DNA of 64,000 bases, taken from assembly GCF_035083965.1 (NCBI RefSeq), contig NC_089735.1, positions 10,876,001 to 10,940,000 of the forward strand. Direction: 5' to 3'. A program made the translations under genes and the position numbers. Shown in pieces: positions 46,193-58,017 of this stretch. Within the stretch, counting starts at the first letter, position 1; each line of letters begins with the position of its first letter. The notes under the pieces were generated by a model. It ran no database searches. It was not told the origin of the DNA and saw only the letters and a list, made by a program, of their open reading frames with translations. The stretch is from Branchiostoma lanceolatum (Eukaryota > Chordata > Leptocardii > Amphioxiformes > Branchiostomatidae).

Positions 46193-49100
46193 TCACATCT
46201 GGACACCACCAGGGGATATGTTAAACTTGGTGGGATCAAACTCCTGTCCTGCAAACGGAGACCCTGGGGCATCCCAGCCTTTCTTCAACATGTCATGTAC
46301 TTTCTGTAGAGAAAGGAAAAAGCCAGGTCAAGAATTTGTAATAAAAGAAGCATCTAACATAGTAACGAACCAAAGAAATGTAAGTCAGACTAGTAATACA
46401 TTCATAATCATATATTTAGAAAAATTAAACGTTACAATGCTACAATAGCTTGTGATGTGTCACTCATTTTGGCAATGACAAAAGGATAAAATAAAAATGG
46501 TCTTTTACTGTGTAAAACCCAAACTTCTCATCCTAGTCATACTCATATTTCTTTTTTCTTTCCAACATAACAACTTGGATCTGTTTGTTGAATAAATACA
46601 CCTACATGAACAAGACCAAAACTGACATCAGCAGCATGTTCTTGCCATATTCATCATTTCAACCTCATGAAAAACAATTCTGTGGCTTTAGGAACATTTC
46701 TTTTACAAAACATACCGACGCAGCAATTGACTTGTGACAAATCATTCAAAGTAGGCCTTTACAGTAAAGCCACGATCTCACCGGACCCGCAACACGCTGG
46801 AGACCTCGCTGCGACCGAGTGATTTGACAGCACGCTAAATGAATTTTATTGATAGAAAAAAAAACTTTTTCTGCTTAGTGTGTTTTGTTGTCCTTTTAGT
46901 TCTGCTTGATGTTCTCATCATAAAGTCAAGGGTAAAACAAATTCAACTTAGGACGCAACGAAGCCGTCAACGTGCCGCGGGTCCAGTGACATAGGGGCTT
47001 AACCTTGTCCTGCTGGATTTCCAGAGAAAAAAAAACACTGCTGAATTTAAGTGCCCAGACACCTTTGAAACAAAGGGTACTAGTTTGTAAATGCTCATTT
47101 TTAGTCACTTCGCTTTACAACCACCCCGTGGGTGCAACGTACGCATTCTAGAAATACCCTCAACCCCGACAATTGCCATGGCTAGCATACAGAACATGCA
47201 TGTGCAAACCGACAATTGTCGGACTCAGCAGGACTAGGGTTAAGCTAAGTGAACTGACCATCTCATGACTCTGTGGTTTCCCCATCATCTTCTGCTGCTG
47301 GTCGAACATCATCCTCTGGACCCCCGACTGCTCCTCATCGTCCATGTCGTGCATGTGTTTGATGGGTTCTATCTTCTGGATGTCGATCTCAGGCTCCCCG
47401 ACCAGGACAGCCTTCCACCAGTACTCCTTCTCCTTCTCAAGATTCACCTGGAGAGAACAGGTAAGAGTAGGGGTTACACATATCTAGTCTCCAAGCAGAT
47501 GTAAGGATTTGACTCATCCTTAGTATTTTACGCCTAAGTTTGCAACATTGGTACACTTTTCTCATATTACACATTTTAAAGAGGCGAACTGCTAAAAGAA
47601 GTACATTGATAGGAAAGTGTAACAATTTTGTAAAATCAGGTGTAAAACAGAGAATGGGCCAGATCCTTACATCTGCTTGGAGATTATCAAACATCACCAA
47701 ATATATCATGGACTGATATGTTTGATCTACTCACAAAAGGGCATACCCCCAGTCTGAACAACAAGCGTGGTGGGTTCTTTAACATGATACAGGTGACTGT
47801 GTGGTTCTCTTTCAATACAGGACAGAAGGCTTGACATCCAAAAGGACTGCAATCCTTTCCAGTAGCATACAAGTTGGGTAAGCGTCAACAACCAGAATTT
47901 TTTCTAGGTCAAGGACCCAAGGTTGACAAAAGGAAGTCTTTTTAACAGATACAATTCTCATTGCCATTTCAATAAAGACAGTCAAAAACTTTTCCCTATG
48001 AACCTACCTGCACACACTTTCCTGGCTCCAGACTCCACATACTCTCCTCACAGATGATCTTATTGGTCAGCTTCCCTTCCATCAGGACCTTCACCTGACC
48101 TCCATCTTTAATAGCGACCTATAAGAAGGTAAGAATTGTAGCAGCCTGTGTACATTATGAAAATGCAAGCCTGTAGCCACACAACATGATAGAGTTTTAA
48201 AACATAGGGTTCTAGTCAGCTTTATTTTATTTATTTCTGTTAACTCAATTTTGGTGCTCTGGAGTAATTTAAGCATCTAATTCTAAAATGATGGAGAAGT
48301 CAAAGTATGTCTGTGGTAGGCAGCAGAATTTTCGTCAATGAAGGATGCTGGCTAGAACATGCATAAAAGCTGACAGAAGAATGAACGTGCGTGCATTGAA
48401 GTGAAATATAGAAAGTGAAACTGAAAGTTATCTGGATCCTCCACTGGTTGTAACAGAGAAGATAGATACTATATATTCATTGCACTAGCTCTTTCTCACA
48501 ACCAAAAGGAAGAGTGGACCACAGCTTAACATCCCATCCTGAGAACTTTCCAGGAGTGTGCAAGTCGGGAGAGTGACAACAGCCAGAATTCGAACTGCCG
48601 AACTCTATAACCAGAGGCAGGGTCACTAACCACTTGAGTACAAATGCTACACTGTCGTACTATCTAATCTAGATTTTCCATGCCTTTCTAACATTGTATC
48701 ACTGCTGCTATAATGAGAAATCATTAAATTCTGTATCAATCTCACCTTTAAGAAGTTGTTCTTGATGTCTACCACACATTCCTTGGCTTTCTTGATGTTC
48801 TGAGGAACATGTACTCTAATTTCCACCTCATGTATGTGCTGAGCCCACTTGTAGTTCTCTCTAACGGCTCCATTCCAGCTCTCTGCATCCTGCTGAAACT
48901 CCTCTTGGCTGGACAAAAACATTTTAAAAAATCATCTGAATCAAAGTCAACAGCTATTTCTAACATGTACAAATCAATATTACATGTATATAATAATTAT
49001 AGCTGTCTGACAGCAAAAACGTTGCTTCAAGATGGTCAGAAATCATAGTAAAGGAATAACTTTGCAAGGACTATAATGTCATGTATTTGTCAGAATTTCC

Positions 49101-50968
49101 GTAACTGGTTAACCCCTTGGAACAATCTTAAAAAAAGATGCAAGTCTGAAAATATGTTTTTATCAACTTTCATGCATGCATAAAAAATGGCCTAAGCAAA
49201 AATGTACATATTGCATTGCTAAAAAAACTCTTGGAAGATTTAAGCCGCTTTTGTAGAATATTCATTACGCATGCAACTTACCTGACTGGTTTTGCTGCTG
49301 CCCCATCCTTTGCCTCTTTTTCCATCACTGCCTTCTCATCTGCCTTACTGGCATCCTTTGGTACTTCTTTATTATCTACCGTTTCTCCTCCAGTCCTTTC
49401 TTTCTTTTCTTCATCTTTCTGTCCATCACTCTTTCCCTGATCACTTGTAGGAGCAATATCTACATTACCGGTTGCATCTGTTTTAGGTTTCTTCGTTTCT
49501 GACGTGGAAGACGTGTCCGTTTTGTTTTCCTTGTTTTCAGGTTCTTCCGTTGTTTCCACCTCTACTTCTTCCACGACTGCTGATGCTGAATTGCACAGAA
49601 AAAAAAAACAGTAATTGGAATGAGCTTACTTGAAGGTTTCTAGATTATATTTAATGACTGTTTGTTATTTGTAGTTTATGTGCTGTGAGTTGTTTTGTGT
49701 GTGGGCCACGACACCAGCAACAGCTGCCTGGGGCCCACGTGTATTGTACTGTTTGCAATTTCAATAAATCTAATCAATAGACCATTTAACTTATCTCCAA
49801 GCAGATGTTTGAAGGTAAAATTGTAACATTACAGCGTGCACATCGAATGACTTCTAAATTCCCAAGCTCTCCATTTCTAAATCCAAATGTTGTATACAAA
49901 CATTATACAGATAATTGTCTATAGATAATCTGATAATGTATATCTGATAATGTTAGACCAGTTTAACAGGTCAGACTATACCCCTGGCAAGAATACACCC
50001 AGGTACATTTTGGCAAGGGGTATGTTTTTGCCTGCTTCACCCGTCGCCTGCGTGCCGATTTGAGTTTATCATGAATAAACAAACACCTTTACCTGCAGCA
50101 GCAGCCTGACGTTCCTTTTCCGCCTTCTCCTGTAGTTTCTTCATCATCCTCTCCTCGTCCTGGGTGGCGTAGTGCTGCCACTTTTTGAAGATCTGACAAA
50201 CAAAACAATGGGCACTATTAGTCAGTTCACGTTTCAACTGCGCATGCAGTGTGATGCACTCTGGGTAATATGTCAAAGTAGATGGCCCCTGAGACAGAAA
50301 CAAAACATGTGATCTCGTCACGATTCCAAGTACGCATGTGCAAGGTCAAACACCCTGACCTGTACACAGTTCTCGTCTCAACCATAATCTTCTTTTTTTT
50401 TTCAATTTGCACAATGTTTAGACATGTTTTGTTTATGACTGCTTTGACATATCACTGTGCATGCATACTCGGAATCGTGAACAAACTTATGCCATGGGAA
50501 TGATAACTTGATTACCTCCATCAAGGTTATGTAAACCAGCATCGCTTCATTCAAAGACATTATACATTGTCCTTGGTTTGTTGGTATATATTTGTTTGTA
50601 AACATCCAGGAAAAGCAATAAGATTCAGGAAATGGATCTTCCTTTTTTTTGGTATAGCTTGTCCTTTGGGAGAGGCAGTTATATACCTTTTTCACACCCC
50701 TAGCAGCTTTCGTTCGAACTACATATCTACAATTTTTTCAGCAGCCCAAGAGGTCTGGGGTAGAGACTATATTAACACATACCGAATACAGCATCTTCTC
50801 CTGCACCCCTGGCGGGAAACCCATTCTGTCCTCCTTGGACCGCATCGTCCGGAAAAAGTCCGTTCTGCGATACAGAAAGCCGAACATCACGTCCAAGAAG
50901 TTCTCTATCTTTCCCTGATGTTGTAGAATGCCCAGAAGAGGGGTGTCGTACATCTCAGGCGACGCCAT
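46193..50968 (-). CDS. NUDCD3: NudC domain-containing protein 3
   Basis: Seven exons read leftward: 50783-50968, 50093-50192, 49282-49585, 48746-48908, 48008-48118, 47259-47447 and 46193-46303. They close in frame to 387 residues (human 361). The N-terminus (TPLLGILQHQGKIENFLDVM, then FGFLYRRTDFF and DRMGFPPG) is the NudC N-terminal module. A charged coiled coil and a Lys/Glu/Thr-rich low-complexity linker follow. The CS (p23-like) domain runs from about 215 (ENYKWAQHIHEVEIRVHVP) to about 300 (SLEPGKCVQVNLEKEKEYWW). The C-terminus (HDMLKKGWDAPGSPF, FNISPGGVQM) is typical of the family. NUDCD3 is an HSP90 co-chaperone supporting dynein intermediate chain and kelch-protein stability. The linker is longer than in vertebrates. 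It starts 406 bp from NOLC1, head-to-head. Confidence 0.95.
46770..47000 (-). mobile_element. MITE with long TIRs, family 1, copy 3
   Basis: The left end (GATCTCACCGGACCCGC) and right end (GCCGCGGGTCCAGTGAC) match the TIRs of the copies at 4.7 and 8.5 kb. The asymmetric core (TTGACTTTAT-type segment) is reversed relative to them, so the copy is on the opposite strand. It lies in the last NUDCD3 intron and is an independent insertion, more diverged from the other two. Confidence 0.72.
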
Positions 50969-51374
50969 TCCCTCGTTTTTCCTAAGAAAGTCTTCACGAG
51001 TGTGAGCCAACGTCGAATGTTGGAGAAAAACGATGACCTGTCTATTTTCAAGTCTCAGAAATAACAAGCTTCACATTCAGCAGCTCCGATACTTCATATG
51101 CAAATATAGCTTTGTTTAGCTAAAAATGGCTAGAATTTAAAATTTGTACCAAAATACAAAGAATATTTGTGAATAGATTAAATGTTTTGTTTTGAAAATT
51201 ATATTTTGGCATCTTGTGAGGATTATTAGCTCTAAGTTAGACTGCTAGAATTTGGCACGGAATCAGGATTTAGGTTTACGCTGTTTCTGAGTTTAGGTCA
51301 GGTCACCACGCATGTGCTCTCTCCCCGCGGTACAGCACGTTGTCTCGCCGGCGTCAGGACTTTAAATCTCCACC
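50969..51374. promoter_or_regulatory. Putative bidirectional promoter, NUDCD3 and NOLC1
   Basis: Only 406 bp separate the two divergent start codons. The sequence is AT-rich in the middle and GC-rich near the NOLC1 start (CCCCGCGGTACAGCACG). Both genes are housekeeping, for which shared promoters are common. No TATA box is evident. Confidence 0.5.
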
Positions 51375-54300
51375 ATGTCTTCTAACGCCGTCCCCAGCGT
51401 GATTTACCCCTTCATCTACGGCTTCCTCAAGGACCACAAGTTCGACAAGGCGGCACAATGGTTCCAGAAGCAGACAGGAGTGGTAAGAAGATGCTTGGGG
51501 AGGGGGGTTTACACTTGCGGCCTGCGTGCGAACTTGTGCAAGACAAGATGGCGTCTTTCCATGCGTCTTTGCAAAACTATGTAGCGTTACATGGTGCGAT
51601 CGCTTATGGTAAAAAACAAAAAAAAACATCCTATTTCAAATGGTCTTGTGAAGTCACTCGTCCATTTGAAAACTGTCACTTGTGCAAAGGAATGCGAAGT
51701 ATCGTAGACTAGTGGTACATGTGTAGACGTGTGCGCACGTGCACGGTGTTTCAACAGGTGAAAGCGTCTATTACAGTGTTCTCGCCAGCCTGAAATGTTT
51801 ACCCGTCATTTAAATTTTGTTTCGGGGAAGAACATATCGAGCGCCGAAGGCGCGAGGCGTCGCGCCGGAGGCGTGACCATTCTAGGGGGGTCCGGGGGTA
51901 TTCTCCCCCGGAAAATTTTGAGATCTAGACCCTCTGAAACGCTATTTCCTGCATTTTGAGGGCAAATTTCCTGGTAGAATAAGCTTAGTTTAATGACATC
52001 TCTTTCGGTGAAAAATTACACAAGGGTTTCAGGCTTAATTTTTTGGGGAGGCGTGCCGTCATCGCGGAAATATCGAATGTTCACAACTTCACACACAAGC
52101 TACACTTGTATACAATCGGCAAAGAAAAGAAAATTTAGCGCAACAAACCTTTATTACGTATCAGCTACGTCCTACAAAAAATGCACACAGAATAAGTCGG
52201 CAAAAAGCCTACTTTGAGAAAGAACGCAGTAAAGACGTCCAATTTTTTGTCCCATGTTTTCCGCGGTTAATTTCTCCGGTAACTGCACTGAATGTGTTCA
52301 AAAGTTGTCGATTCAAGCCTTCCAACAGCCGCTTTGTCGTGCGATCCTTGCGATTCCCGCCATTCCCCTAACATCTCGCAAATTCACGCTCAGCTGAAAT
52401 CTCGCGAGTAGCAAGACTCGCATGTCATTGGTCGTTTTTTCTTGACGCGACGGAGACGTGCGCTGTGATTGGTGGATTACAATATCTGACGCCTGTTTAC
52501 CATTTCTTGCGGGAAGAACTCAGCCGCCGCGGCTTAAAACTTTAATACTGTACATAGATTACAGAAAGTCTGATAGCTATAGACGTATTTCTGAATTTGA
52601 AGGCTTCTTTGATGACAACAACTGACGGTGAACCGAGAGGGACAAAACAGAAATAAACGTCAGCCTGATGCGACCGGCCAAAACTGTAGTGGGGAGGGCG
52701 GCGCATGACGCCGAGTTTTCAGCGGCCAACAAATATTACTAGCAACCACCACGCCGCTCTCTGTGTGTTGCTGGGGTTGTCGCCAGCCGGGGCATTAGAA
52801 ATGATCTAGATTGCCCTCGTCACGAACTTCCGCTGATCCTCTGGAGTTTTTGAAAATTCTAAGCTCTGTCTAAATATCTTTACACACTGATTTTGTCCAT
52901 TAAAAATGACGGGTTGGGCAAAAATTTTGTCCGTCATGAGCGACAAAAACCCGTCAAATGACGGGAGGACGGGCGCTGGCGAGAACACTGGTCTATTAAC
53001 CTACTTAAATGATCAGAGCTTCAATTTCACAATCATTAGTATTGAAGAAACGAAAGTTCTGTTGAATCCATGCCCCCCCCCCCCCCAATTTTTTTTCTAT
53101 TTGGAAAAAGATATATTATAATCTCATCTATACTAGTTCATTGAAATATTATTAGTTAATTCTTTTTCGCAAGGAAGTTAATGACAAATCCTTTCATAAG
53201 ATTTTTAAGTTTACTGTCTAAACAGAGACCTTCTCACTGCGAACTCATCTCCTGACAAATTTTTGTTCCACCCCACACCCTCCTTCCTTACTATGCTAGA
53301 TAACAGACCATTTATTCTTTCCAGAGTGAAATAAAAAAATCTGTTCAATAAGCATACAGTTCGTGCAGTCATTACATGTATTGTTTTACTTCTTACTAAG
53401 AACAGTTAATACAAAGTATGCTTAGTTTTGCCAAGATGATGTCAGTCCAAACAAGGTCCAAGTAGATTAGTTTTAGTTTACTAGCTAGCCTAGGTACCAT
53501 CCTCTGTTGTTGCCATTGGCTCGTTCTCGTCGTGAGCAAGTGAAAAGAAAGATCCGTTGGTAACAACTTTGGATGGCACCCAGTAACCCAGGCTAAGTTA
53601 AACACAGACAGTGATGGAATTGTTACACAGACACTGTACAGCCAAAATTGAATGGGCTACCCAGCCATCTGAAAATTCAATAAATAAATACTGTACCATA
53701 TCTGAAATCTAGAATATGGACAAGATAGAAAGTGGCCGATCATCTAGAAACATAGGTCATTGTTGGTTGATGTTATGTTAAACAGTTAAAGACATACATG
53801 TACATGGATGTAAAACCTTTGTCTTTTTTGTCCCACAGAAACTCCAGGCCCCAGATGAAGAGCAGCCCACAGTTGAAGACTGGTTTGAAATGTGGCAGAA
53901 GTAAGTATAAGTACCCAGCAGACTCTTCGCCCCTTTAGATTTGAATTTTCAAAAATAAGCATCCTTAAGTTTTGTACTCTACCGATCCATTTTTATAGTA
54001 TTCCATAGCTGCTATGTGAAGCTGCATCTCTCATTTTAGTATTCCAACTTTAACTTTAATTAGAGCTAATACATGTACCTTTTTACTCCTGTCCCATCAA
54101 AAGTGAATCTGCATTTAGATACTTTAAATACTAAAGAGATGTGAGAAGCTTTCCTTAACACCTGCCCTTTCCCCTTGCACAGGTCACCTGACAGTGCCAA
54201 GAAGAGAAAAAGAACAGGCACAGCCCAGACCAAACCAGCCGTCAAGCGACAGAAAAAGGACTCCTCTTCTAGTAGTAGTAGTTCAGACGACGACGATAAA

Positions 54301-57300
54301 CCAGCCCCGTCCAAAACACCGACCCCTGCGGGGAAAACCCCCGTAAAGAAACCACAGAGCAGTTCAGGGTCTGAATCTGATGACGAAAGTTCAGACAGCG
54401 AAGCAGAATCCAAGAAAGCTACTCCTGCACAAAAGAAAACAACACCCGCCAAGAAAAAGGCTACCCCAAAACAGAAGAAGACCACTCCTGCTAAAGCAAC
54501 ACCAGCGAAGAAAAAAGCTACTCCAGCAAAGAAGCAGGTGGCAAAGAAAGAAAGCTCTTCTGAATCTGACAGCAGCTCAGACGAAGAGGAAAAACCACCA
54601 GCCAAGGCAACCCCTACTCCAAAGAAGGAGACGGGAGTCAAGAGAAAAAAGGAGAGCTCTTCAGAAAGTAGTTCTTCATCAGAAAGCGAGGAAGAGCCTG
54701 CAAAGCCTGCTCAGTCTAAACCAAGCCCCAAACCACCAGCCAAGAAACAAGCTACAAAAGAAAGTAGCTCTGACAGCTCTGACTCAAGTTCGGAGGAGGA
54801 AACTGCAAAGAAGCCTGTGCCAGCTACAAAAGCCGCTGTCAAAAGACCAGCACCCAAGGAAGAGAGTTCTTCTGAAGAATCTGACTCATCATCCGAAGAA
54901 GAAGAAACCTCCAAGACAACAAAACCACCTCCTGCTAAGAAAGTTGCAACACAAAAGAAGGATAGTTCCTCTAGTGACTCAAGCTCAGAAAGTGAAGACG
55001 AAAAAACATCTGGAAAGGTTGCACAGAAGGCAGCGGCACCTAAAAAGAAAGTGGAGTCAAGCTCTGAGGAAAGTAGCTCAGAAAGCGAAAGTGAAGAAGA
55101 GTCCAAAGTTAAGGCAGTGCCAGCCAAGGCAGGTGTAGCAAAAACTGTTCCAAAGAAAAAAGAAGATAGCTCAAGCTCCTCTGAGCCAGAATCAGAGAGT
55201 GAAGAAGAAAAGGCACCAGCAAAAGCACCAGTAAAAGCACAGGAGAAGGAAAACAAGAAGGAATCTAGCTCAGAAGAATCCAGCTCAGAGGAATCTAGCT
55301 CAGAGTCAGAAGATGAGTCCGCCAAAAAGACGGCAAAATCAGCAGTCACAACACCTGCCGCAAAGAAAACAGCAGTAAAGAAAGACGACTCCAGTTCGTC
55401 TGAGGAGAGTTCTGAAGAAGAAGAAACAAAGACCACTCCTCAAGTTCAAAAGTCTCCTGCAACAAAAGCACCCACCAAGAAGGAAGAGTCCAGTTCCTCG
55501 GAAGAGAGTTCTGACGACAGTAGTTCAGATGAAGAGGAAGAAACCAAAACTGCTCCAACTAAAACGTCAGCTACAAAAACACCAACAAAATCGAATGTCA
55601 ATAAAACGCCTAAATCTGACAAAAAGGCTGTGTCAACACCAGCAAAGCCTAAAACACCTGTAAAAAAAGATGAATCAAGTTCGGAGGAGTCAAGTGACTC
55701 AGAAGAAGAGGAAAAGCCTCCAGCAAAAACACCACCAAAGGTAGCATGACCATGAACAATGTTTTGTAAGAGTCATACTCAATGCCACAATATCTCAAAC
55801 TTTCAAAGTCTGCTCAGAAAAGAGTTGGTGATAGCCAAGGCCACTTACTTTATCATGTGTTATTTTGTGTCTAGTGCTGAACAAACTTTTAGATATCGGC
55901 AACTGCAAGTTCCACATTTTAGCCATAAAACTGATGTAAAAAATAGATTTACTGAGAATTTTCAGTTGCAGTTAAAAGGTGTTGCTTACTGGTGTCACAT
56001 TCACAAATTGTATCTAAGACAGTTTGTATATGCTTTGTTGTCACAGGTGAACGGAGTCTCAAAGAAAGCTAAAGCAGACAGTTCTTCAGACTCAGACAGC
56101 TCTGACAGCTCAGAGGAAGAAGAGGAGGCTCCCAAACCCAAGACACCTGTGGAGAAAAAGCCAACAGGTGAGCTACTGTTAAGTCAGTTGTTTCATGGAG
56201 ATTTAATTTTGCTGTAGGCGGCAAAGGAGATCCAGATTGAGGGTTATGTTGAGGATGCTTGACCATTGCTGTTTCAAAAAAAATAAAATTCCTCTTTCAG
56301 CTTCATTTGAAGCTGCAGATGTGAGTCTATTGGAAGAAATTGGTAATCTTGTGTTCATTTATGCAATAGTTCATTTATGCAATAGTGAAGGTTCTTTGTA
56401 GTCATCCTACCCTACCTTTGAGTAACAAAATGTGGCCGGTTTGAGTGTAATAGATAAAATTTTTCTGTCTTCTATCACAGCCAATGGCAATGGTAAGAAA
56501 GCTGAGAGCAGTTCAGAAGACAGCAGTAGTTCAGAGGAAGAAAAGGAGAAGACTCCAGCCAAGAAGTCCCAGCCCAATACTCCCACGACTACTCCTTCCA
56601 ACCAACAGGCTGAGAAGAAGACCCCAAACACAGTACCCAAGACAAAGAAACAACAAGAAAAGGTACATATATGAAGCTTTAGCATTTCTTTTTTTCTTCA
56701 ACCAATGTTAGCCAAGATTGGAAGAATTGTTGATGCAGTCGAATGACAAAACATGGTAAATAGAATTGGTCTGGTAATAAGGGTTTCATTTTGCATCTTG
56801 TACTGAAATGTACTTCCAAACATACTTTTTAGGATGTATAATCTGTTCTTTAAAGTACATGAAAGCATGATACTTTTTAAAGGATTGGAAGTAATTTATT
56901 GACACATATAACTTTTTGTTTCTGTGAACAGAAGAACACGCCCTTCCGGAGAGTACGTGAAGAAGATGTTGTAATTGATCCACGTCTACAGAACAACGCC
57001 TTCGAGTCAAAGGTCAGTTAGCTTCTCCTGCAAAATTCCGTCCTAGAACTTCATTTGATTTGTTGGTTTTCAGATATGGTATTAAGAGGTAATGCTGAAA
57101 TGAAATCACATGAAAGTGCAGTCTGAGGGGAAAGTCTGTACCTTGGTACTCAGTTTCAGGTAGTGAATGTACTCAGATTTAACTTTTCCTGACAGCCCTC
57201 AGTTGACCTTTTCCTTAATTCTTCCTTTATGATGTCCAAGAGGGAAGGAAAATTGTTATGGTCTGAACAAAACACATTTGAATATTGATAAATACAGTAA

Positions 57301-58017
57301 GTGCCACTGGCTAGCTACCCCAACCATTGTATTTGCTACTAGTAATGTATCAGCGAACGAAAGGGTATGTCATCCTGCAGGGCCCGAAATACTGGGTGCA
57401 TGTGCACCTGTGTGCACCCAAAATTGGAGCTGTGCACCCAATTTCTAACTGTGGGTGCACCAGTGCATCAAGATTTTTCTTAAGGCTATATGAATAAGGT
57501 ACTATTGTACACTAGCATACAGGATATTCTTGAAATCTGAGTATCAGAAAAAGCATTACAACCTTTGTTGTACTTATTTCATGTATGACATGTTAAACAT
57601 TTTGAAGTTAGCCATAGAATTACAGATGGAAGTAGTGTTAAACTATGTAATTACGTTTTGCTGACACTCTACTTTATTTCAAGTTGTGCACCCAAAATTA
57701 TTTCTGTGCACCTAAATTTTTAGGTTGGTTGTACCAGTGCACCTATTCCCAAAAATGAATTTCGAGCCCTGTCCTGTAAGTGGCAGTATAACCCAGATGG
57801 CACGTAAGCACGTGGACTGATGATGATATCACAAATGAGGTATTGAATTTTTTGCTCTCTTCAGGGAGGTGATGCATGGGGTTTCAAGGCCAACAAGGAC
57901 CTGATGTTCACCAAAGGAAAATCCTTCAGGCACGAGAAGACAAAGAAGAAGCGAGGCTCGTACCGTGGCGGCCCTATAGACATGGGCGTGAACTCTATCA
58001 AGTTTGACTCTGAGTAG
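51375..58017 (+). CDS. NOLC1: Nucleolar and coiled-body phosphoprotein 1 (Nopp140)
   Basis: Seven exons, 51375-51482, 53839-53900, 54183-55740, 56047-56167, 56481-56662, 56932-57012 and 57865-58017, close to 754 residues. The N-terminus carries a LisH motif ([19 protein letters not shown]). A long disordered centre alternates acidic serine clusters (typical CK2 sites such as SSSSDDDD) with Lys/Ala/Pro-rich basic stretches, the hallmark of Nopp140. The C-terminal SRP40 domain is highly conserved ([46 protein letters not shown]). Nopp140 chaperones box C/D and H/ACA snoRNPs between nucleolus and Cajal bodies and links to RNA polymerase I. Most of the repeat region is one 1.56-kb exon. Large frames on the opposite strand there are artefacts of its purine bias. 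Confidence 0.96.
51774..52990. mobile_element. Non-autonomous hAT element, 1.2 kb, perfect 8-bp target duplication
   Basis: The left end, CAGTGTTCTCGCCAGC, and the right end, GCTGGCGAGAACACTG, are perfect inverted repeats. Both flanks are GTCTATTA (51766-51773 and 52991-52998), an exact 8-bp target duplication diagnostic of the hAT superfamily. Subterminal CCCGTCATTT motifs occur inverted at both ends. The interior has a GC-rich palindromic patch (GCGCCGAAGGCGCG) near 51840 and no transposase frame. It lies in NOLC1 intron 1. Confidence 0.9.
53486..53595. repeat. Short hairpin MITE (TAGCCTGGGT-CCATCC type)
   Basis: The left end (TAGCCTAGGTACCATCC) and right end (GGATGGCACCCAG-AACCCAGGCTA) are inverted copies. 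A related element is at 62513-62655. It lies in NOLC1 intron 1. Confidence 0.6.
57378..57771. mobile_element. 394-bp element with CAGGGCCCGAAAT ends, 5-bp target duplication
   Basis: The left end CAGGGCCCGAAAT and the inverted right end ATTTCGAGCCCTG match except for one base. TCCTG flanks both sides (57373-57377 and 57772-57776). The interior is rich in GTGCACC motifs. A truncated copy is at about 25410-25600. The CAGGG start and 5-bp duplication are shared with the element at 28496-28988. It lies in NOLC1 intron 6. Confidence 0.75.

Noticed and set aside
54066-55436. Long minus-strand frames (191 and 241 codons) opposite NOLC1
   Set aside because: They are Ser/Phe/Leu/Ala-rich antisense images of the Ser/Glu/Lys repeat exon. 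Purine bias removes stops, and no independent start or splice context was seen.
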